The position numbers and the translations under genes were made by a program. Positions 55,229 to 64,000 of a DNA stretch of 64,000 nucleotides are shown in pieces. Source of the DNA: Caenorhabditis remanei (taxonomy: Eukaryota > Nematoda > Chromadorea > Rhabditida > Rhabditidae); NCBI RefSeq assembly GCF_010183535.1, contig NC_071333.1, positions 16,242,587-16,306,586 on the forward strand, read 5' to 3'. How positions within the stretch are numbered: position 1 is the first letter of the stretch; each line of letters opens with the position of its first letter. The notes beneath the pieces are model-generated. The model worked only from the letters and a program-made list of their open reading frames with translations, had not been told where the DNA came from and made no database searches.

Positions 55229-55279
55229 GTCAGATTTAAATTCGATTAGCACATTTTCCCAGCCGGGGGAGGGAGCTGG

Positions 55280-56560
55280 CGGGGAGATAAAAAATGGTCT
55301 TTGATTTTTCAGAATAATAAAACAGTGTAATAAAACTGGTACGGGAAACTGAGCATTGTAGATGTTGGAGAATCTGACTCATTCTTGGTGCTGTAAGACG
55401 GACCAAATAAACAGATGACATAGTGTGCTGAAACTTGGAAGCATAAATAATTTAGGGAGAAAGAAGAATGGAAGTAGATAAACAAAGACAACGCTAATTG
55501 GGTAGATTATGAATTCATGAATGACAAAATTGAGAAATTTAATCATTCGTAATGAAAGCAAGATTTAATTGGTTTTCCTTAAAAATATTTTGATATTTAT
55601 GCAAAAAAGGCTGCAATCGATTCAAGAAAGGATAGTTATTTTTTCAATTCAGTTTATCCAATTCATCTTCAAAAAATCTTCAAAGTAAGTCGAAGATCAT
55701 TTCCAGTCCCTGACATAAAAATGCATTTTTCAGAGATATTTTGTTGACTAGCATAAGATTACAAAAAGATTTGCAGTCATGAAATCAGATGTGAACTGAA
55801 CTTCTCAGAGGATTATTCGGATTATTCAAAACTCGTGGAAGTGATTCAAAAAATAGAAACATGATAGGACTTTTGAAGAGAATGATCACTTTTTACAATT
55901 CACAAATCTTCAATGCGTGTTTGGTTCACGTGGAATTCTCTCTGCAGATAACACAGACTGGAGACACGGACTTCATTTTTGACAGTCAGCTTCATCAGTT
56001 ACTCGGAAAAACTTATTTTTTTATACAAAGATAATTGATGGCCAATAATATGAATGAGTCCACCAATATTGGTCCGATCGCGGACTGCAATGTACACAAA
56101 ACGGGCCGTCTTCCATGTACGACACGCATTTCCCACGCTGATTCATTTTTCTTCGTAAAACCCAGAACAAATATAATTACGCTTTCCGAGTATAATTTTA
56201 CCAATTAACTATTCAGTTGCAGGTACTAACTATACTTGAAAAGACCCCGCATGTTATTTTTGTGATGCTGATTAAAATGACGTGCGTTTCTAGACACAAA
56301 TCCGTTTTAATCTAGAAGGACTTATTTTTGAAATCTTACTATTTGAAGTGATTCACTTTTGACTTGGATTTGAATCAAAATAAAAAATGAAATAAAGGAT
56401 TATTTTGAGTTGAGCAGGTGATTATTTCTTAATACAAGTGCAGCTCATTTTCAAGGAAAAACAACGAAAGAATTTATTACTTTGAGTGACGATGATGAAA
56501 AGCAAATTGGTTGATTATCAAATTGATACATTATTGATAAAATGTCACTTGTGTTATGTT
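55280..56560. other. Intergenic region, no supported gene
   Basis: AT-rich sequence between the Asn-rich pair and nlp-7. No splice-supported coding stretch or repeat family is recognised. Confidence 0.4.
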
Positions 56561-56580
56561 CAGCGTCCTTGATTGTCCAG

Positions 56581-57310
56581 TTATTTTCTTCCAAATGCTC
56601 CAGAGAAAAATCTGAAATGTTTTGAATCATTGGTAAGCAATTCCTAGGATTTTCAGGTTACCGAGGGTCGTCAATATCAGATCCACGTTTGTCGTACATT
56701 GTGTACCTGTGCAAATCAGCGAGGGATGGGAGGATCATACGTTTTCCGAAGGACATTGACATCAATCTGAAGGGAAACGTAGGGTACATAAGAAAAAGAG
56801 GAGAATTCTTACCTTGGGTCATCCATCTCATCAAAGTTTCGTCGTTGAATTCTGATAGCACGGTACCTTGGCTCTGGGATCACTTCTGGCTCTAACTCGG
56901 CAACATCACCTGACCTTTTGCCAAACGACGATGTGAACATTCTAGAAAGATTAAATTAGTTTTTTTAGTTTTGAGATCAGAAAGTTTATTACCTTGGATC
57001 GTCGAAGTCTGCTCGCTTGAGGTACCTGTAATCGGAAAGTAAAATTAAAAATAGCATAAGACAAGAAAATATTGTTTAGTGATCACAATTTTAGTAAATC
57101 TCCTAAATCATTTATTGAAATACAATATTCTATGAGAAAATAGTGGAATTTGACACTAACCGTGACCACTTGGTTAATGTTAATAGATGGAACCTTGTGT
57201 AGCAGGGTAAACTAAACAAACTAAATCAAATAAATAACTTACATAGCTGATGAGACTGTGCTAAGAAGGCAGAATGAGACCACAATGAGCAGAACCGCTT
57301 TGATGTACAT
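56581..57310 (-). CDS. nlp-7: Neuropeptide-like precursor nlp-7
   Basis: Five exons (57310-57243, 57025-56993, 56941-56813, 56766-56662, 56611-56581), 121 residues, all junctions phase 2. A signal peptide (MYIKAVLLIVVSFCLLSTVSSA) precedes peptides cut at KR, RR or RK: ADFDDPRMFTSSF-amide, NFDEMDDPRLMSMSF-amide, MILPSLADLHRYTMYD and GSDIDDPRFFSGAF-amide, with Gly amide donors (SFGKR twice, AFGRK). From memory C. elegans NLP-7 yields QADFDDPRMFTSSF-amide, SMDDLDDPRLMTMSF-amide and the same MILPSLADLHRYTMYD, so the assignment is strong. Here Lys-Arg stands where C. elegans has Lys-Gln, creating an extra dibasic site before ADFDDPR. Acts as a secreted neuromodulator. Confidence 0.92.
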
Positions 57311-57319
57311 GATTACCAC

Positions 57320-60140
57320 TGAAATGTTGATGAAATCTAGTTTCATGATATCACCTGTTCCAAGGGAGCGAGGGCGGAATATTAATATAGAACAAGCATG
57401 CAAATGATAAAACTTCAAAATATGATGCCAGAAAGAAAATTTATACTTGTTTTCTTTTTTCTCTGACAAGGACTAAAAGATAAAATGAAAAGGAACAAAA
57501 CCAAGAAAAGTTACATTCGAAGAAATTGGAGGCATGAGTTGGAATTATGACAGGTGGGAAAGTGGAAGTATGTCAAATTCTAAGAAAGTAAGAAAAATGA
57601 GAGAGGAGGGAAACGGATGATTGATAGGCAACGCGCATGCCCTGATTGAAATAAAATGAAGACTACTAACAAGGGGCGGAGCTCACGGTGCTCTCTCTCT
57701 CTCTCTTTTTCTCACACCACCTTGTAATCCGCCAATGGATGGGATTAGTTTCGACAATCGTCAAACGAAATACTTCTCCGCTCTGTCTTGAATGGTGAGA
57801 ATGGTGAGACGTCGTCGTGTGAAGGAGAAGAGGAGTCGTCGTGTCGTGTCCGTTGTATAGACGAGCACTGGAGAGGATAGGGAAAAGGAAAAGAACAATG
57901 AGTCAAAACCGATTGACATCATGTCGTAAATCTTGAACCTTCGCAAGCCGAGTCCTGCGAATAAGGGCGAAAAAAAGACAAATTGGCAATCTCACAGCAA
58001 TTTTCCTTTTTTTGTAAGGGTTGGAAGAAACTAGATTAAAAATGCACATCACTTAAATAGAAGTACCATTCACACCAATTTTTTGGTTCAATGAGAACGG
58101 AAATTGGTTTTTGAAAGAATAGAGAAAAGTCAGACTAGATATATAATGCAATGTTGTTTATTTGCAGAATGAAACATGGAAACTGAAAATGCGTTGGAGG
58201 ATAAAAAATGAGAATCTAAATTTCAGTGGTCAAAAATGAATTCACAGAAACCTGGTTAGAGTGAAAGCTCATGAGATTTGTTTTTTAAAATTTTAATTCA
58301 ATTAAAATTGTGTGAGAAAAAAACAAAAAACATAGCAATTTGTTCTTCTCATTATAACTCATTCTGAGAACTCTAGATCTACTCCAAAAAAAAAAGAAAG
58401 CTCATGCTTATTCTAGAATGTAGCTATCTTTAGCACTCATCACACCCTCACACGGATATAATAAAACCAGAAGAATCATCAAGGATTCAGGGATTAAATA
58501 TTGATATAGAAGGGGGACGGGTAGAAATGAATCGCTAACTAAGTGCTGAGCACGTGACCTAACCTGATGAGTGTACAAGTGGGGGTGTATCATTTACGTA
58601 AACCTTTTTTTGCGGCTTTGCTCGTGAAACACATAATTACGTCTACGTCTTTCCTGTCATTTCCACTGATTCATTGCAAGAAAGGAAATGATGGTCTGCT
58701 TTGCATTTTTGTTCCATTCCTTTTGTACAAAGTGTACTAGCAAGAAGAAAGAAATAATGAGAATTGCAATAGCATCATGAGAAAAGCAAAGTGCAAAGCA
58801 TTCAGATGTGAAATTGCATGTAATATGATTTGGAAACATTTTTTTTTGGGGTTTGAAATTGAAAAATTGAAAATGTCTTGTCTAGACATCACGAAACATC
58901 CTATTATATGAAGAGAGTTCATTCTTTTTTCTTCTCCTGACAGATTTTATGACTCTAGGAAGCTAAAAATGGAACAAAGGAGATTCATGTCTACAAAGGA
59001 ATTCATCTAACAATAGTAATGCGATTTCCGCAAAACTTCCTTCTCAATCTATCTCACGGAAAAAACATCATTATCTATACTATTTGACATTCCTGTCAAT
59101 TCGTAGCTAAATGTGTTCTTATTTGAGAATGTATATTCGAGAAATTCAAATTCGGGATTAAGCCTACTACTGAAACCCTACAAAATGTAAAAATGAAGCC
59201 TTCAAATAAAATTCGTATCGGAACAGAACACGGAATGAAATTTTCGAAATAAAATTTCAAGATTAAGAAAGGACTTCATGCCTATCTACTAAGAATTCTA
59301 TTCTGTGACTTGTTTTCTCGGTGGTCTAATTTAAGGGATCTGGATGATGAACCACATAAATTATGATAAATAGGTCAACGTGAGTTGAGGGGGTGGATGG
59401 AGATGTGTCACGCTGGGAATCATGCCGGTGATATATTGCCGGGGGGAAAATATATTTAAAAAATACATAAACTTTTTTTGAAACAGGAAGTAGTTGCACT
59501 TTTTACTGTTATGTAGGAATGTGAGAGCTCTTTAGACCAGGAATTCTCATTCTCAATATCTCTCATTGCTCATTCATAGTTTTACCATTCTACTTGGGTT
59601 CTATTTCTCTTTATGCACTAAGATGAGATGAGGCCGGAAGAAGATGTTTGAATTTGTTCAGACAATGATGAGCAGTGTTAAATTATAAAGTATTATTGCT
59701 GGAATATTTTAACACTCTGGGAAAAAGAAAATGACGTAGCCCACCCGAAGTTTTGAAACCCGATAAAAAACTTTTGGAACAAATTGAGCAACATCTCTGC
59801 AGGGTGAAGATTTGCAGCAGAAGAAGGAGTCTGTTTTGAACAAAAATAGTGTTTTTGCGTTATTTTGACTGAAGGAAGCTCAGGATCAATTATTCAAGTT
59901 TTAGTGACCAATTCCAATAACAAAGCAGATATAACCATAGAGGCGCTGACACGCCAAAAGACAAACATAAGGAAGAAAACAAGATTGAGCGAAAGAGGGT
60001 CAAGATGTAGTTGTAGTTTTAAAAAATAGGGAAGGAAAAGATTTCTGAACTAAAAATTACAATGGAAAATAATCCTTCGACAAAAAATATATGTATGTAC
60101 ACCCGGGACAGAAAGAAATGAAGATTCAATTCTGATTGTA
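57320..60140. other. Long intergenic region, no supported gene
   Basis: It includes the probable nlp-7 promoter (57320-57960, with a CTCTCTCT tract near 57690-57705). Short frames on both strands have no family match or splice context. No repeat family was recognised. Confidence 0.4.
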
Positions 60141-60153
60141 TCAATCAGAATTT

Positions 60154-62322
60154 TTATACACTTATACTCCTCAATCCAAGGGCTCGACACGCGTAGATGA
60201 AGCCTGTCGCACATCCGTGTTCATCCCTTCCAGCCACCTAAATTTCAAAATTGGACGCGAAATTGAAAATGGCAGAGACGTCATGTCGAATTCGCCAAAT
60301 ATGTGAGGATTCCTCCTCTTCTCTCTCTCATCCACTATTTCGAGATAATTCTAAACCGGTCATGACACTCATACCTTATAGAAGCATCGGCACGTTCCGT
60401 CTAGTGATAATCCAGGATAGAGCATCTTACAAGATGAGTCGTGCTCATCTGATGGGTGCCCGTCAGTGAAGGGATTCAGAACACGACAATTGTAAGTTGG
60501 ACCCGCATATCGTCCAGTATGAATGACGACTGGCTTTGGTTGAGACCTACTTATAGGGTCGACATTTCTGAAATCCTGGATTTGAGGGAACATTGAATTG
60601 GGTAACGACTTACACAGGAGCAACAGGACGGCCAACAGTTTCCTGAAGCTTTCTAATTGGTTGCTTCCAATTCTGATTTTGATTGAAACGTGGTGGATGG
60701 CGAGGCCTAAAAAGGAAACTGCTTAATATGTATTTCGTTTTTATAAGTAGCAAAAAAACAGTAGCTCGTTCATTTTCTTATCTGAGAGTCGTTCTGTTTT
60801 TCTGAGAAACATGATGTTAGAAAAATATAATTATTCATATAATTTTTGTCTGATGTCACTCCAACAAAACAAAAAAAAATGATTTGGCCCAAGGGGTTCC
60901 AATCTAAATGTAAATTAGCTACATGTAAAAGTGAATTGCTATTTTTCTATTTTTAGACCACCCATAAATCTCACTCACCCTGCGACCCATCTACTAGCAG
61001 TGGTAGTTTTCCACCAGGGAACTCTAGTGGTTGGCACTTCTGTAGTCGTTCTTCTAGTGGTAGTAGAAGGTTTTGTAGTGGTCCGAACAGTTGTAGTCTT
61101 CCACCATGGAACACGAGTAGTTGGTCTTTCATGGATAACTCTTCTCGTGGTGCTTGGAGCTTCAGTAGTGGTCGTCGATGTCACTCTTATTCTGATTCCT
61201 CTAACAGTCCATTGTCTAGGTGTTGTGAGGGGACGCGGCGAGGTTGTCGTATCAATGATAACACCACCCTTACGCCAAATTGGTCCTCGGTTTATAGCAG
61301 GCTGTAAAAAACACTAGTTATGCCCTCCTTTCATTGTTTTTATACCGTTTCAGGCGTTGATGTAGTGGTGGTAGTGGTGGTACTGCTGGAAGTGCGTACT
61401 TTGAACACTGGCGCTGGCTGCTTTGGTAGAGGACGACGAATACGGCTTAAAACAAAAGAATTAATAAAAATCACAGCTTATGAAATAGAAATAATCCAAT
61501 TACATTATACTAGTCGTGGGAGATTCTGTTGTTGTAGTTGTTGACGTTGTAGTGGTACGCGGTGGGGTGGTATGTTCTGTGGTTGTTTTCAGTGGTGTAG
61601 TTGTACTTTCTTCTTCAGTTGTTGCACTTTCCGTGGTTGGAGATGGTGTAGTTGTACTTTTTTGTTTCCTGGTAGTTGGTGCACTTGTCGTTGTAGTTTT
61701 CTACAAAACCCGATATTGAGAACAAAGGAAATTCGATGAATAGAATATGTGCTGAAGATAATCCTAATCTTATTAAACCTTTTTGGGCGTCATTGGTGTC
61801 GTCATGTAGAATGTAAACTTTTGCTCGCGGTTGCTGATAGTGGACGGAGTGAACCATGTGTCTCCAGCACGGGTGACAATAGGGACCTGGATTAGAAAAA
61901 TTGGTTTAGATTACTAACAGCATATGCACCTGTGTGACTCCTCTATCGGTGCCCAACTTGTAGATATGGAACATTGGAAGTTGGTCAATGAACTGGTCGT
62001 ACAGATCTTGTTTATCTGCAGGCTTATCCAAGTCGTCCGAGAAATCATAATCAAAAGAATTTGGATTTGTCAGCGCCGTTTCATCAACTATCACGATTGC
62101 TGGAAATAGAATCTTCAATTTTCAGAATTAGATTTCACTTCCTGTTTCCCGGAAAAATGTCGAAAAAAAAAGGATTAGAAAATTGAAATAAATATCAAAA
62201 GAAAACTTACGTCCTCTTTTGAACTTCGGAATCTCATGTGTTATATTTTGTTCTTGCCGCTTAACCTTCTCACATAACACCAAAGTTATGAAGAATAATA
62301 ATAAGAGTTCCAGAAGAAGCAT
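60154..62322 (-). CDS. Secreted Thr-rich (mucin-like) protein with C-terminal six-Cys domain
   Basis: Nine exons (62322-62211, 62099-61930, 61886-61779, 61700-61504, 61445-61346, 61301-60979, 60706-60614, 60567-60375, 60237-60154), 459 residues. Signal peptide MLLLELLLLFFITLVLC; an acidic segment (FDYDFSDDLDKPADKQDLYD); two Thr/Ser-rich mucin-like stretches, the second with a duplicated PTTRVPWWKTTT motif; a basic spacer (HPPRFNQNQNWKQPIRK); and a C-terminal domain with six cysteines (YNCRV, SSCKM, GTCRCF, HGCATG, YACRA). Thr-rich parts are probably O-glycosylated. The Cys domain is not recognised. For exon 4 the GTAATT donor was chosen to keep frame. An extracellular-matrix or cuticle-surface role is conceivable, not shown. 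Confidence 0.8.
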
Positions 62323-62399
62323 TGTTCTTCGATTTGGTTCAGCGGGGGTCGAAATGTTCTCCAAAACAGAGAAACAGAAGATTGACGGCGGTCTGAAAA

Positions 62400-64000
62400 C
62401 AAAATGAAGAGAATTGTGGGGTCATTGTACAGAAGATAGAGAAGGGCGGGGTAAAGAAATCGAGAACGTTCAAGGGTGAGGGTTAGAGGTCTAAAATAAA
62501 TGACCGTTTTAATTGGATGGAGGGGTAGGCAGTGAAAAATATGTCCAATGTCAAATGATCTCGTGTTGCTTTTTTGAGAGAAATAAAAAGAGAAAGAAGA
62601 CAAATGTTCAATTTCTGATAAAGTTGATAAGTCAATCATAAGACTTTTTTGGGTAAAGTTCGATTTGCAAATCTCACGAAAATAATAGTCCAATCACCAA
62701 ATGTCAGATAGAAAGTACACTCTTCGAATTGGAAATTCAAATGGAAATCAGAAATTCAAAGACAATTGTGATAGAAGGAAATTTGACCAAACTTCAGATA
62801 AAAAGTTATCAGAACTTCTGTTTTATATTTGTTTGCTTTTACTTTTTTAAACTAGTTTTCACACGGTTTTCTCTTTTTTTCCGCATACCTCAATTGAGGA
62901 ACTAAAATTTACCAAAATTACTACCACGTAGTATTGTATTGCTATAAATTTCTTCACGTTTTCCCTTTTTTGCATTAAAAATACGCGGAAGGTTGGTCGA
63001 AATGGCCAAAATGATTTGATAACAAAGTCGAGAGAATTTGGGAGGTCGGTCTTGAAATAGTTTTCTGTTTTTCAAAACGGAATGTTTTATTCTTTTTTAT
63101 TCTTACTACGCCATAAATGTATTAGTACCCCGTAGTACCCACAAGTATATAACCTTGAATTCCAAGTTTTTGGGTGTCTGTGACAGGAGGTCACTGACAC
63201 GCTTCTCGAATAACTTTGGCACTTTGGCGACCAATCATTTGAGAATCTCTAAATCTCTTTGTGTTGGCAAGTTCAGTAACGGTTTTCTCTCTATCAAATG
63301 ACCTTTTAATCGCGGCAAATGGACAAACGATACAAACAAATCAAAAACGATTTTATCTTGCGTCGTCTCAATTGAAATCAAATAAAATCGAATGACCATG
63401 GCGGTATTGGTTGATTTCAGAATAACTTGAAAAGTATTTGGAATCTAAATTTTACAAGTTTCAAAACCAAATATTAAGGGTCCTCTATTCATGTCTTTCT
63501 CCGGTCATCCAGCTTTTACTGGTGTAGCATAAGTGGCATGTCCCTCCTACAATAAATAAATACATACATACAAAGGGTTTTTGCATACATAGTAGTAAAA
63601 ATGTTATTGTGACAAAGTAAGCCTATGGTTTTCAGATTTACAATTTATATAACAAAACTGAAGACAAAAAAAACAATCACATAATTAAGACAACAAAAAT
63701 GAACTAATTATTTTTTACATTGGTTGCCATGATAAAGTGATTGATAGATTGCCATTGAAATTGAAAACAAAACAGTAAACAATATTTGATTGAAATTTAA
63801 AAATATATCTAATAGTTCTGATTTTGAAAAATAAAGAAGAAGAATACGAATGCTGAGAAAATAATAATGCGTTCAGGAAAAAGAACAACTGAAAAAGGTT
63901 CGCCGCTCTCAAGAAGGTACACACAATTTAGGTGAGTGTAATTAGACAGTAAGCTAGTTTCTGCCAGGACAATATTGCTACGCAGACATACATCGGAAAC
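62400..64000. other. Upstream and intergenic sequence, no supported gene
   Basis: Contains the presumed promoter of the Thr-rich gene. The long minus frame at 62286-62693 overlaps exon 1 in another frame and has no support. Nothing else is recognised up to the window end. Confidence 0.4.

Noticed and set aside
1..64000. CRISPR arrays, bacterial operons, riboswitches or replication origins
   Set aside because: The sequence is clearly nematode nuclear DNA. No spacer-repeat arrays or bacterial-type genes were found.

Overview
This 64 kb window is nuclear DNA of a Caenorhabditis-type nematode. The grounds are very short introns (about 45-60 bp) ending in TTTCAG, splice acceptors placed just upstream of many start codons (consistent with spliced-leader trans-splicing), an intact troponin T gene, and a neuropeptide gene recognisable as nlp-7. 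From memory, the C. elegans relatives of the histidine-rich genes, tnt-2 and nlp-7 are all X-linked, so this is probably an X-chromosome segment of a non-elegans Caenorhabditis. I could not check that.

Layout. 0-8.8 kb: six small His/Gly/Tyr-rich single-exon genes related to the stress-induced kreg-1/F53A9 group, several with matching promoter modules. 9.1-10.8 kb: six-exon troponin T (minus strand). 12.3-19 kb: a ~136-bp tandem repeat region interrupted by a complete, apparently very young LTR retroelement (13413-18695) that has identical LTRs and encodes only a 1101-residue Gag-like protein. 19.8-21.0 kb: a mariner copy with perfect terminal inverted repeats and a broken transposase. 22.1-24.1 kb: two decayed F-box gene copies separated by a 315-bp MITE. 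24-28 kb: mostly unassigned, with a few exon-like stretches. 29.5-35.5 kb: five minus-strand tRNA-Gln(TTG) genes spread by segmental duplication, interleaved with two small secreted cysteine-rich protein genes. 36-40 kb: another member of one of those cysteine-rich families plus large fold-back elements. 39.9-42.0 kb: an inverted duplication around a small acidic-protein gene. 42.6-44.4 kb: two adjacent minus-strand genes that may form an operon. 47.5-49.8 kb: a nine-exon gene whose protein is an internal tandem duplication of an unrecognised ~210-residue domain. 50.2-55.3 kb: a tail-to-tail inverted pair of secreted Asn-rich repeat protein genes with a decayed LINE between them. 56.6-57.3 kb: nlp-7. 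60.1-62.3 kb: a secreted Thr-rich protein with a C-terminal six-cysteine domain.

The region looks like an accessory chromosome segment. Conserved single-copy genes (troponin T, nlp-7) are scattered among fast-evolving secreted or low-complexity families, tRNA duplications and transposons. Exon models were built by eye from splice signals and reading-frame continuity. UTRs and transcription starts are inferred only where a TATA-like box or splice acceptor is visible.
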